A DNA stretch of 15,279 nucleotides from VMGX01 sp038065915 (lineage in GTDB: Bacteria > Patescibacteriota > Minisyncoccia > Phycocordibacterales > 21-14-all-36-13): the NCBI GenBank assembly GCA_038065915.1, contig JBBTPZ010000020.1:1-15279 (forward strand). The letters are read 5' to 3'. The translations under genes were made by a program, and so were the position numbers. Within the stretch, counting starts at the first letter, position 1. Each line of letters opens with the position of its first letter. Below, in pieces: positions 1 through 6,694 of the stretch. The notes under the pieces are model-generated. The model made no database searches and was not told the origin of the DNA. It was given only the letters and a program-made list of their open reading frames with translations.

Positions 1-26
1 TCTGCTATAGCAGAGATAGGGCGACC
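1..26. repeat. right half of a hairpin cut by the window edge
   Basis: The first 14 bases are a perfect palindrome centred on GCTATAGC, followed by GATAGGGCGACC. The hairpin at 180-217 has the same layout (GCTATAGC core, then GAAACAGGGTGTCC), so this looks like the right arm of a related hairpin whose left arm lies before the window. The left arm is predicted to begin GGTCGCCC. Function is unknown; a terminator or a dispersed palindrome are both possible. Confidence 0.5.
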
Positions 27-90
27 TTTCAAAGTTTTCCGTGGGTTATCCCCGGCCAATGCCAAGGTTGTGTTTTAGGTACAGAAATTC

Positions 91-131
91 TACATAGGAA
101 ACTCCTATGTATACTCCTATGTATGTTTTTT
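91..131 (+). terminator. hairpin with duplicated 3' arm and T-run
   Basis: TACATAGGA (91-99) can pair with TCCTATGTA at 103-111 or with a second identical copy at 115-123. Six T residues follow at 126-131. Pairing with the second copy places the stem almost directly against the T-run, as in an intrinsic terminator; pairing with the first does not. The duplicated arm is unusual. Any gene it terminates lies before the window. Confidence 0.5.
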
Positions 132-140
132 GATTAAATT

Positions 141-174
141 AAAAAACCTCACTTGGAAGCTGAGCTTCCAAGTG
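141..174 (-). terminator. 12-bp hairpin, terminator read on the minus strand
   Basis: CACTTGGAAGCT (150-161) and AGCTTCCAAGTG (163-174) form a perfect 12-bp stem around one base. On the minus strand the stem is followed by AGG and six T residues (rc of 141-149), so it could stop transcription coming leftward from the HIT gene or beyond. The plus strand has no T-run after it. Confidence 0.5.
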
Positions 175-179
175 AAAAT

Positions 180-217
180 GGACACCCTATTTCCGCTATA
201 GCAGAAACAGGGTGTCC
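180..217. repeat. 38-nt hairpin with GCTATAGC core
   Basis: GGACACCCT (180-188) pairs with AGGGTGTCC (209-217). The inner TTTC/GAAA and the GCTATAGC core extend the stem with two mismatches. Only three T residues follow, so termination would be weak. It is related to the cut hairpin at the window start: same core, different but self-complementary outer arms. Confidence 0.5.
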
Positions 218-265
218 TTTGGTCAAGCCGTTAGGTCTTGCCCGACAACTTTCTAAAATAATAAA
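218..265. other. spacer without recognised content
   Basis: I see no gene, promoter or further inverted repeat here. With the four hairpins before it and the palindrome after it, the stretch 1-321 holds structured DNA but no coding region that I can support. Confidence 0.5.
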
Positions 266-311
266 ATAAAAGCTATTCTAATGTTCTTAAGAACATTAGA
301 ATAGCTTTTAT
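266..311. terminator. 46-bp perfect palindrome, bidirectional terminator (copy 1)
   Basis: A perfect palindrome centred on CTTAAG. Its 28-nt core (275-302) starts ATTCTAATGTTCTT and is repeated exactly at 5213-5240 and 5570-5597. Flanking A and T runs give a terminator shape in both directions. It lies 10 nt beyond the stop codon of the minus-strand HIT gene, which it probably terminates. Confidence 0.7.
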
Positions 312-321
312 CTATAAGATA

Positions 322-723
322 CTATCTTAATTCTTTCCTAATTTTTTCTACGACATCTTTCATTTCACCATCTTTGTATTTATAGATTTTTTCTGGGTTT
401 GGCCCTTGGGGGTGTTGGTCGTTTTCAAACTTTGGTATTAAATGAATATGGGCATGAGAAATTCCAAGTCCATAAACAACATAGGAAATTAATACTGGAC
501 TGAGAGCTTTCTGAATTACTTTTGATAATTTTCTAGCAATTTCCCAATATTCTCCAAACGGTTCATAATCATTGACCCATTCTGTGTGTTTTTTAGGAAC
601 TAAAAGTGTATGACCTGGGTTGAGCGGATTTATATCAAGAAATGCAAAAAATTTTTTATTCTCATAAACCTTTGCACAAGGAATTTCTCCTTTTATTATT
701 TTACAAAATAAACAATTATTCAT
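322..723 (-). CDS. HIT-family nucleotide hydrolase
   Basis: This 133-residue protein belongs to the histidine-triad family, whose members hydrolyse nucleoside phosphoramidates or dinucleoside polyphosphates in the cytoplasm. The triad is visible as HAHIHLI at residues 90-96, with H90, H92 and H94; H92 would be the nucleophile by family analogy. An N-terminal CLFC pair (C4, C7) matches the zinc-binding Cys pair of many bacterial HIT proteins, and FLDINPLNPGHTLLVPK (residues 28-44) is the usual core. Length is normal. An extended -10 (731-739) lies 7 nt upstream of the ATG with no Shine-Dalgarno site, suggesting a leaderless mRNA. The gene diverges from recJ and ends beside a strong palindromic terminator. 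The family is certain; the exact substrate is not. Confidence 0.9.
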   Translation of the reverse strand: MNNCLFCKIIKGEIPCAKVYENKKFFAFLDINPLNPGHTLLVPKKHTEWVNDYEPFGEYWEIARKLSKVIQKALSPVLISYVVYGLGISHAHIHLIPKFENDQHPQGPNPEKIYKYKDGEMKDVVEKIRKELR

Positions 724-730
724 ATAAATA

Positions 731-739
731 AGTATAACA
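731..739 (-). promoter_or_regulatory. extended -10 promoter of the HIT gene
   Basis: Read on the minus strand this is TGTTATACT, an extended -10 (TGn plus TATACT). No good -35 is visible. Only 7 nt separate it from the ATG at 723, so transcription would begin at or next to the start codon. Confidence 0.55.
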
Positions 740-805
740 ATATTTTGTTTAATGATAAAACAAAAAAATTATGGATTCAAAAACTCATTAAGAGCTTTTG
801 AATTA

Positions 806-814
806 TGTTATAAT
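806..814 (+). promoter_or_regulatory. extended -10 promoter of recJ
   Basis: TGTTATAAT is a perfect extended -10. It lies 7 nt before ATG 822, placing transcription start on the start codon. The same spacing is seen at the HIT and rnhA genes. It also argues against the upstream TTG at 798 as start, because that codon lies upstream of the promoter element. Confidence 0.6.
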
Positions 815-821
815 CACGAAT

Positions 822-2579
822 ATGAAATACAAAGTTTCTGAAAAATTGGACGAAAAAACAGAAAAAGAATTACAGAATTATCCGGGGCTAACTCGCATAC
901 TTTTATCAAACAGAGGAATAAAAACCGCAAAAGACGCGGAAGATTTTTTAAATTTAAATTATGAAAATCATACTCATGATCCGTTTTTGATGAAAGGGAT
1001 GAAAAAAGCAGTCCAAAGAATTTTAGAAGCAATAAAAAATAATGAGAAGATCGTTATTTTTAGTGATTACGACATGGATGGAATTCCTGGGGCGGTTGCA
1101 TTTCATGATTTTTTTAAAAAAATTAAATATGAAAATTTTATAAACTATATTCCACACAGAAACAAAGAAGGATACGGTTTAAACAAATCTGCCATAAAAC
1201 AATTTGCAGAAGAAAATACAAAATTGCTCATAACAATTGATTGTGGAATAACAAATGTAAAAGAAGTTGATTTAGCGAATGAACTTGGTATTGATGTAAT
1301 AATCACAGACCACCATTTACAGAATGGACACAATCTCAACGCACATGCGGTTTTAAATCCAAAACAAAAAGATGACGAATACCCATTTAAAAACCTTTGT
1401 GGTGCTGGTGTTATTTTTAAATTAATTCAAGCATTAATAAAAAAGGGAAATGAAAATAAATTATTTGAAATTAAAGAAGGTTGGGAGAAATGGCTTCTTG
1501 ATATGGTTGGTATGGCAACAATTGCAGATATGGTTCCACTGATGGGTGAAAATAGAACGCTCGCATATTATGGTTTGAAAGTATTAAGAAAATCTCCTCG
1601 TGCTGGTTTAGTAAAACTTCTTAAAAAAATTAAAGTCGACCAAGACAAACTAACCGAAGATGATATTGGTTTTATGATAGGCCCGCGCATAAATGCCGCG
1701 TCAAGAATGGATGTTCCAATGGAAGCATTCAAACTTTTAACAACAGATAACGAAATAGAAGCCGATTTATTATCAACGCATTTGGATAAAATAAACAACG
1801 AAAGAAAAGGTGTAGTAGCTTCAATAGTTAAAGAAATAAAAAAAACTTATAAACACAGAAAAGACAAACCAATAATTGTTATTGGCGACCCAAGATGGAA
1901 CCCGGGACTAGTCGGGCTTGCTTGTAATAGTTTGGTTGAAGATTATAGGAAACCAGTATTTTTATGGGGAAGAGATGAAAATTCGGTTATAAAGGGCTCT
2001 TGCAGGTCTGACGGAACAATTGACCTTGTTGAACTTATGTCAGAAATGAAGAACGAAATCTTTATTGAATATGGTGGGCATTCTTTGTCGGGCGGTTTTT
2101 CTGTTTATAATGAAAAAATACATTTTCTTGAAGAGGAATTAATAAATGCAATTGAAAAATTAAAAGTAAAAAATAGCCTGTCTGCGCAGACAGGTGAGAA
2201 AAAAATAAACCTGCCCGCACTGGCGGGAGAAGAAATTTTTTTGGATGGGGAATTATCTGTGGACGATATAAATTCGGATACTTATTCGCAAATAGAAAAA
2301 ATGTCTCCATTTGGAGAAGGAAATTTAAAACCACTTTTCATTTTTAATAAATTAAAAATAGACGATGTTTTAACCTTTGGAAAAAATAAAGAACACCTGA
2401 AATTAGAGTTTTTAAATTCCAAGGGCAACAAAATAGAGGCGATTAGTTTTTTTTCGTCCCCCGATGATTTTGAGACAAGTATTAAAAAAGACGAAAAAAT
2501 AAATTTAGTTGCAAACATAGAAAAATCTAACTTTAGAAATTTTCCACAGTTGAGGTTGAGAATTGTTGACATTTTTTAG
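822..2579 (+). CDS. recJ: single-stranded-DNA exonuclease RecJ
   Basis: RecJ degrades single-stranded DNA 5' to 3' in recombination and repair. All DHH-family motifs are visible, numbered from the ATG at 822: DYDMDG (82-87), TIDCG with D140, TDHH (162-165), GAGVIFK, MATIADMVPL, and GGHSLSGG (from 418) in the DHHA1 part. A C-terminal OB-like region with SPFGEGN follows. Length is 585 residues, typical. A longer frame opens at TTG 798, but the promoter at 806-814 makes 822 the better start. The segment at about residues 452-469 is encoded by two GC-rich palindromes (2177-2194 and 2210-2228) quite unlike the AT-rich gene, and reads as an in-frame insertion in a linker. It diverges from the HIT gene; next is a small membrane-protein gene with its own promoter. 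Confidence 0.95.
   Translation: MKYKVSEKLDEKTEKELQNYPGLTRILLSNRGIKTAKDAEDFLNLNYENHTHDPFLMKGMKKAVQRILEAIKNNEKIVIFSDYDMDGIPGAVAFHDFFKKIKYENFINYIPHRNKEGYGLNKSAIKQFAEENTKLLITIDCGITNVKEVDLANELGIDVIITDHHLQNGHNLNAHAVLNPKQKDDEYPFKNLCGAGVIFKLIQALIKKGNENKLFEIKEGWEKWLLDMVGMATIADMVPLMGENRTLAYYGLKVLRKSPRAGLVKLLKKIKVDQDKLTEDDIGFMIGPRINAASRMDVPMEAFKLLTTDNEIEADLLSTHLDKINNERKGVVASIVKEIKKTYKHRKDKPIIVIGDPRWNPGLVGLACNSLVEDYRKPVFLWGRDENSVIKGSCRSDGTIDLVELMSEMKNEIFIEYGGHSLSGGFSVYNEKIHFLEEELINAIEKLKVKNSLSAQTGEKKINLPALAGEEIFLDGELSVDDINSDTYSQIEKMSPFGEGNLKPLFIFNKLKIDDVLTFGKNKEHLKLEFLNSKGNKIEAISFFSSPDDFETSIKKDEKINLVANIEKSNFRNFPQLRLRIVDIF
2177..2228 (+). repeat. two GC-rich palindromes inserted in frame in recJ
   Basis: CCTGTCTGCGCAGACAGG (2177-2194) is a perfect palindrome. 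CCCGC (2214-2218) pairs with GCGGG (2223-2227) in a second hairpin 20 nt later. Both are GC-rich inside an AT-rich gene and keep the reading frame. The order (GTCT/AGAC hairpin, then a GCCCGC/GCGGG-type hairpin) resembles the terminal hairpins of the 23S insertion elements and a pair in the 23S leader. Confidence 0.7.
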
Positions 2580-2594
2580 TGTTGGTGGTATCAT
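2566..2594 (+). promoter_or_regulatory. sigma70-type promoter inside the recJ 3' end
   Basis: TTGACA (2566-2571), a 17-nt spacer and TATCAT (2589-2594) make a near-consensus promoter overlapping the last codons of recJ. Transcription would start near 2601 and give a leader of about 39 nt carrying AGGAGG, serving the small gene at 2640. Confidence 0.7.
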
Positions 2595-2639
2595 TTAAGG
2601 GAAATATGTTCATTTTATTCATTTTCTACAGGAGGTATT

Positions 2640-2900
2640 GTGAAAGATTTTTTAAAAAAGAGAGTTTGTAGCGTTTGTGGCAATAATGTTAAAACTGAAG
2701 AAAATGATTTATCATTTCTTCACTCAAGAACAAACGGGGAGACCCTTTCTTACCACGATGATATAACTTGTTCCGGGAGCGGTAAAGAGACACACCTACG
2801 TTTTGGGAAATGGGTTTTTGTTGCAACGTCTATTATTGGTTCGGCTTTGATTGTTGGTGTGAAATATAACCACGACAAAGCAAAAGTTTTAAGTAGCTGA
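2640..2900 (+). CDS. small Cys-rich membrane protein, unknown function
   Basis: I do not recognise this 86-residue protein. The N-terminal half has C10-x2-C13, H39 and C44, which could bind one metal ion in a zinc-ribbon-like fold. Residues about 57-75 form one hydrophobic segment, then a short charged tail, so the cysteine part would sit on one side of the membrane. It starts at GTG, 4 nt after a strong AGGAGG (2630-2635); TTG at 2638 is too close to that site. It has its own promoter at the end of recJ and its own terminator at 2926-2948, so it is probably a single-gene transcript. The strong Shine-Dalgarno site contrasts with the leaderless-looking neighbours. Coding is likely because promoter, ribosome site and terminator frame it exactly. 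Confidence 0.75.
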   Translation: MKDFLKKRVCSVCGNNVKTEENDLSFLHSRTNGETLSYHDDITCSGSGKETHLRFGKWVFVATSIIGSALIVGVKYNHDKAKVLSS

Positions 2901-2925
2901 TAGCTTGTTAAGGCTCTCGAAATTT

Positions 2926-2948
2926 AAGCGGATTAACATCCGCTTTTT
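2926..2948 (+). terminator. intrinsic terminator of the small membrane-protein gene
   Basis: AAGCGGAT (2926-2933), loop TAAC and ATCCGCTT (2938-2945) form a perfect 8-bp stem running into five T residues (2944-2948). Confidence 0.8.
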
Positions 2949-2963
2949 ATTTTGTTTCTGTAA

Positions 2964-2972
2964 TGTTAAAAT
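2964..2972 (+). promoter_or_regulatory. extended -10 promoter of rnhA
   Basis: TGTTAAAAT is an extended -10, 6 nt before the ATG at 2979. There is no Shine-Dalgarno site. This is the same arrangement as at recJ and the HIT gene and suggests a leaderless transcript, possibly covering rnhA and comEC. Confidence 0.5.
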
Positions 2973-2978
2973 TTTCAA

Positions 2979-3674
2979 ATGCATAATAATATAATTATTT
3001 TTACAGATGGTTCAGCGTTAGGAAATCCGGGGACGGCTGGCTGGGGGGCAATTATTGTTTCAAACAAAAAAGAAATTTTGGAGATGGGTGGTTTTGAAAA
3101 AAAATCCACAAATAACAGAATGGAGATGACCGCTGTCATAGAATCTATCAAGCAAGCAAGGGAGGAATTTCCCGACTCTAACATTGCGATTTATACGGAC
3201 TCAAGCTATGTAATTAATGGAATAACAAAATGGATTCACGGTTGGATTTTAAAGGGTTGGATTGGAGTTAATAAAAAACCAATTTTGAACAAGGACTTAT
3301 GGGAAGAACTTAAAGAAGTTAGTGATTCTAATATCAAATGGAATTTATTGTCGGGTCATAGTGGAATATTTGGAAACGAAAGAACTGATGAAATAGCAAC
3401 TACTTTTGCAGGTAAGAAGAAACCCGCTTTATACAAAGGAACGATTGATAAATATAACAAAAACATTCTTGATTTTGGTATAAACGATATAAATAAAAAT
3501 AATAAAAAAAATGTCATGGCGTACTCATATTTAAGTATGGTCAATGGAATTATAGAAAAACATAAAACATGGAAAGAATGTGAAAATCGTGTGAAAGGAA
3601 AAAAAAATGTAAAGTTCAGAAAATCAATTAATAAAGAAGATGAAAATAAAATTATAGATGAATGGAGACATTAA
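2979..3674 (+). CDS. rnhA: ribonuclease HI with C-terminal viroplasmin-like domain
   Basis: RNase HI cuts the RNA strand of RNA-DNA hybrids. Residues 1-145 carry the fold with the catalytic set D10 (TDGS), E49 (NRMEMTA), D74 (YTDSS) and D137 (NERTDE), and the loop histidine H127. At 231 residues it is much longer than the usual 150. The extra C-terminal part contains TWKECENRVKG (about residues 196-206) followed by KFRK, the pattern of the viroplasmin-like hybrid-binding domain, which in eukaryotic RNase H1 is N-terminal. So this is RNase HI with that domain at the C-terminus. The last 13 nt overlap comEC, suggesting translational coupling. The upstream promoter suggests a leaderless start. 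Confidence 0.93.
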   Translation: MHNNIIIFTDGSALGNPGTAGWGAIIVSNKKEILEMGGFEKKSTNNRMEMTAVIESIKQAREEFPDSNIAIYTDSSYVINGITKWIHGWILKGWIGVNKKPILNKDLWEELKEVSDSNIKWNLLSGHSGIFGNERTDEIATTFAGKKKPALYKGTIDKYNKNILDFGINDINKNNKKNVMAYSYLSMVNGIIEKHKTWKECENRVKGKKNVKFRKSINKEDENKIIDEWRH

Positions 3675-5182
3675 AAACAAAAATTTTTTATGTTTTAATA
3701 ATTAGCTTTGTTTTAGGAGTATTCTTTCGCTCCTTTTTTGATTTTGGCTCATATTTTTTATTATTTTTAATTTTACTATCTTTTCTTGTTTTTATTTTTT
3801 ATTTTTTGTTTTGTAAACAAAACATGGATGTTCTTTTTGTCGCAATGTTTATTTTATTTTTTAGTTTGGGTGCATTTAGATTTGCTTTATATGATAGATA
3901 TAAAAGTAATGAAGTTTTAGATTCTTTAACTGAACAAAAAATTACGGCCGAAGGAATAATTATCGATGAGCCAATAGAAAAAGAGAAAAGCATAAAATTT
4001 ACGATTAAATTGGATAGAATTATTTTTTTGAACGAAGAAACCAAGGCAGAAGATAAAATTTTAATAATTACAAACCCACCATCTTTATTTGAATACGGCG
4101 ACAAGATTGTTTCAAAAGGTATTCTTATTAAGCCGAAAAATTTCACAAGTAACAACGGGGAATTTGATTATGTTTCCTATCTTTCCAAAGACAAGATATT
4201 TTATCAAATGTTTCGTCCAGAAATAGAATTGAAATCTAAAAATCAAGGCAATTATATAAAAGAGATTTTGTTTGATATAAAAAATTCTTTTTTGAAAAGT
4301 ATTAAAAAAATAATACCGGAACCGCACGCATCTTTATTAGGTGGTTTGACCGTTGGCGCGCAGGAATCTTTAGGAGAGAAACTTCAAGATAATTTTAGGA
4401 AAACTGGAATAGCGCACATAGTTGTTTTGTCTGGTTATAATGTGACAATTGTTTCTGAAGCAATAATGCGTGTTTTTAGTTTTCTTCCAAATGTTTTTAA
4501 ATTTTCTTTTGGTGGTATCGCGATAATATTTTTTGTTTTAATGACAGGGGCTTCGGCAACGGCAGTCAGAGCAGGAATTATGGCAATTCTTGTTATTATT
4601 GCTCGTATTACAGGAAGAGAATATGACGCACTTCGCGCGCTTTTAATTGCTGGCGTTATTATGATAATACAAAATCCTAAAATTTTGGCCTTTGATTCTT
4701 CCTTTCAGTTATCTTTTATGGCGACGCTCGGACTTTTGTATGTTTCACCAAGAATTTATAAATATTTCAAATTTATAACTACAAAATTTCAATTTCGCGA
4801 ACTTGTTGTCTCTGTGATAGCGACACAACTTTTTGTTTTGCCCCTGATTTTATACAAAATGGGAAATCTTTCCATTTTGTCTTTGCCTGTAAATTTGCTT
4901 ATTCTTCCATTTATTCCTCTAACAATGTTTTTTGGTTTTATATCTGGCGTTGTTGGTTTTTTAAGTTCAGCAATTTCTTTTCCATTTTCCTTCATAACAT
5001 TTCTATTATTGGATTATGAGTTAAAAATAGTAAACTTTTTTGCTAGCATATCTTTTTCGTCAATTCAGATAAACAATTTTTCGTTAATTTTAATGATTTT
5101 TGTGTATATAATTTATGGAATAGTTTTGTTCTTGATAAATAAAAACAAAAAGGAAGAAATTGCCCGTAAAAATATTTTTTGA
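3662..5182 (+). CDS. comEC: ComEC-type DNA uptake channel lacking its MBL domain
   Basis: ComEC carries incoming single-stranded DNA across the cytoplasmic membrane. The 506-residue protein has N-terminal hydrophobic segments (about 8-80), a soluble OB-like domain with GEFDYVSYL (166-174), then the Competence domain beginning near residue 223 with GGLTVGAQ, TGIAHIVVLSGYNVT and many membrane segments to the end. Full-length ComEC in many bacteria is 700-800 residues and ends in a metallo-beta-lactamase domain. That domain is absent here and a matching secreted protein is encoded two genes downstream (5644-6513). The start overlaps rnhA by 13 nt. In Patescibacteria, which often lack nucleotide synthesis, competence genes are thought to support nucleotide scavenging; that role is inference here. 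Confidence 0.92.
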   Translation: METLKTKIFYVLIISFVLGVFFRSFFDFGSYFLLFLILLSFLVFIFYFLFCKQNMDVLFVAMFILFFSLGAFRFALYDRYKSNEVLDSLTEQKITAEGIIIDEPIEKEKSIKFTIKLDRIIFLNEETKAEDKILIITNPPSLFEYGDKIVSKGILIKPKNFTSNNGEFDYVSYLSKDKIFYQMFRPEIELKSKNQGNYIKEILFDIKNSFLKSIKKIIPEPHASLLGGLTVGAQESLGEKLQDNFRKTGIAHIVVLSGYNVTIVSEAIMRVFSFLPNVFKFSFGGIAIIFFVLMTGASATAVRAGIMAILVIIARITGREYDALRALLIAGVIMIIQNPKILAFDSSFQLSFMATLGLLYVSPRIYKYFKFITTKFQFRELVVSVIATQLFVLPLILYKMGNLSILSLPVNLLILPFIPLTMFFGFISGVVGFLSSAISFPFSFITFLLLDYELKIVNFFASISFSSIQINNFSLILMIFVYIIYGIVLFLINKNKKEEIARKNIF

Positions 5183-5210
5183 TTTTCTATTTTTGTATTT
5201 TTATATAATC

Positions 5211-5242
5211 TTATTCTAATGTTCTTAAGAACATTAGAATAA
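5211..5242. repeat. 32-bp perfect palindrome (copy 2), upstream of the HTH gene
   Basis: The 28-nt core (5213-5240) is identical to those at 275-302 and 5570-5597. It lies 28 nt after comEC and 81 nt before the winged-helix gene. Unlike the other copies it lacks the outer AGCT arms and has no T-run after it on the plus strand, so it is a weaker terminator candidate and could be an operator. Confidence 0.6.
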
Positions 5243-5323
5243 TGTGATAAAATAATTCTGAGATAAAATAAAAATGTTTTATATTTTAAAATCGTTTTTT
5301 ACTATTTAATTTATTTTAAATTT

Positions 5324-5599
5324 ATGGAAAATAATACATATAAAAAACTCGAGAGAATTGTTAGGGGGTTTTCAAATTATAGAAGAATTCAAATTTTGGA
5401 ACTTTTAGCTAAAAAGCCAAATTTGTCCATTTTTGATATTTCCGAAGAACTGGATGTTAATTTTAAAACAATATCTGCCCATACTTCCAGACTTTTGAAT
5501 GCTGGTACATTGTTAAAAAAAGAAGATTTCACATCAGTCCGTCACAAACTCACACCGAGAGGAAAAGCTATTCTAATGTTCTTAAGAACATTAGAATAG
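5324..5599 (+). CDS. small winged-helix transcriptional regulator
   Basis: The 91-residue protein is essentially one winged helix-turn-helix domain of the ArsR/MarR-like type. Residues 19-31 (NYRRIQILELLAK) form the first helix, 35-57 (SIFDISEELDVN then KTISAHTSR) the helix-turn-helix, and 61-78 the wing ending in LTPRGKA. No ligand- or metal-binding cysteine pair is visible. The gene stands alone between comEC and the MBL gene, so it may regulate either or itself. It is bracketed by two copies of a 28-bp perfect palindrome, and the second one encodes the last residues (ILMFLRTLE) and contains the stop codon. There is no Shine-Dalgarno site; TATTTT 6 nt before the ATG is a weak -10 candidate. 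The DNA-binding role is secure; the targets are unknown. Confidence 0.85.
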   Translation: MENNTYKKLERIVRGFSNYRRIQILELLAKKPNLSIFDISEELDVNFKTISAHTSRLLNAGTLLKKEDFTSVRHKLTPRGKAILMFLRTLE

Positions 5600-5618
5600 C
5601 TCAGAGTTCTTTTTTGTT
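5566..5618 (+). terminator. palindrome copy 3 overlapping the HTH gene end, with T-rich tail
   Basis: A perfect 36-bp palindrome (5566-5601) contains the TAG stop (5597-5599). After CAGAG comes TTCTTTTTTG, a T-rich tail. The core is identical to copies 1 and 2. It can act as terminator for the winged-helix gene. Confidence 0.65.
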
Positions 5619-5643
5619 TTGTTGATTTTTTAAATTTTAATTT

Positions 5644-6513
5644 ATGAAAACACACAAAAGTATTCAAAAATATTTAAAATTTATTATTCTGCTTTTGTTG
5701 ATTCTTGTTAATTTTTTTATTTGGTCTACCGTTTTCGCTCAAGAAAATCAAGATAAACTGAAAATAGTATTTATTGATGTTGGACAAGGCGATGCGATAT
5801 TTATAGAAACACCAAACGGTAATCAAATTCTTATAGATGGAGGACCCGACAAAAAAGTTTTGAGAGAACTATCAAAAGTGATGCCGTTTTTTGATAGGTC
5901 CATTGATATCGTTATAGCAACGCATCCGGACCAAGACCACACAGGCGGACTCTCGGCAATTTTTGATGGGTATGAAATTTCTAAATTTATTGAACCCGGA
6001 GTAATTTCTGATACGGATACTTATAAATTTTTGAAAGATTTGGTTAAGAAAGAAAAATCCGAACAAATTTTAGCAAGAAGAGGAATGGTTTTAAATTTAG
6101 ACAACGGTGTTTATTTAAAAATTTTATTTCCAGATAGAGATGTCTCCGGAATAGACACAAATGATGCGTCTATTATTGCACAGCTTGTTTATGGGGACAT
6201 AGAATTTTTATTTACAGGCGATTCTCCACAAAAAATTGAAGAATATCTTGTCTCAACTGATGGAGAAAAATTGAATAGTGATGTTTTGAAAGTTGGGCAC
6301 CACGGTTCAAAAACTTCCTCGTCAAAATCTTTTATAGGATTTGTTTCGCCCGAATACGCGGTAATATCTGTTGGCGCAGATAATAAATACGGGCATCCGA
6401 ATAAAGAAGTGATTGATTTACTGAATGAGTTCGGCATAAAGATTTTAAGAACCTCTGAAAACGGAACAATAATTTTTGAAACCGATGGAGAATCTTTAAA
6501 CTTAGTTCAGTAA
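5644..6513 (+). CDS. secreted metallo-beta-lactamase-fold hydrolase, ComEC C-terminal-like
   Basis: The 289-residue protein has an N-terminal hydrophobic stretch (about 12-30) ending in VFA before QENQ, a plausible signal peptide cut after A32. The rest is an MBL-fold domain of the ComEC/Rec2 type: FIDVGQGDA (43-51), LIDGG (63-67), ATHPDQDHTGG (92-102), LFTGD (189-193) and VGHHGSK (217-223). These are the expected metal ligands, with the ComEC-style H-x-D-x-D-H. The protein would act outside the cytoplasmic membrane, where the equivalent domain of ComEC is proposed to be the nuclease that degrades the non-imported strand. Its position two genes after a ComEC lacking this domain supports a split system. 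The start is ATG 5644 with no Shine-Dalgarno site. Confidence 0.88.
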   Translation: MKTHKSIQKYLKFIILLLLILVNFFIWSTVFAQENQDKLKIVFIDVGQGDAIFIETPNGNQILIDGGPDKKVLRELSKVMPFFDRSIDIVIATHPDQDHTGGLSAIFDGYEISKFIEPGVISDTDTYKFLKDLVKKEKSEQILARRGMVLNLDNGVYLKILFPDRDVSGIDTNDASIIAQLVYGDIEFLFTGDSPQKIEEYLVSTDGEKLNSDVLKVGHHGSKTSSSKSFIGFVSPEYAVISVGADNKYGHPNKEVIDLLNEFGIKILRTSENGTIIFETDGESLNLVQ

Positions 6514-6545
6514 CTTTTAAATTTATTTGTTATATTAAAAATTAA

Positions 6546-6583
6546 AATCTATTCTCTTATTCGCACGAATAAGAGAATAGATT
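6546..6583. repeat. 38-nt palindromic hairpin
   Basis: An 18-bp perfect stem around CA with inner ATTCG/CGAAT. Its outer CTATTCT/AGAATAG matches the palindromes at 266-311 and 5566-5601, while its inner part resembles the palindrome at 11787-11826. It follows the MBL gene by 32 nt. The plus strand has no T-run after it; the minus strand is T-rich after it. Confidence 0.6.
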
Positions 6584-6626
6584 AAGCAGGACTTAGAAAA
6601 CCAAAAATAAGAACAAATCAAAAAAC

Positions 6627-6654
6627 TTGCAAAAATAGGCAAAAGGAGTATTTT
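6627..6654 (+). promoter_or_regulatory. possible promoter of the receiver-domain gene
   Basis: TTGCAA (6627-6632), a 16-nt spacer and TATTTT (6649-6654) give a weak sigma70-type match about 40 nt before the gene. A stray AAAGGAG (6642-6648) sits in the spacer with no start codon after it. Confidence 0.3.
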
Positions 6655-6694
6655 AATAATAAAGTTCTTTAAACAATATAAATAAGGAGTAAAA

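Noticed and set aside
798..821. TTG 798 as recJ start
   Set aside because: The extended -10 at 806-814 would then be inside the gene; ATG 822 fits the promoter spacing seen at other genes and the normal RecJ N-terminus.
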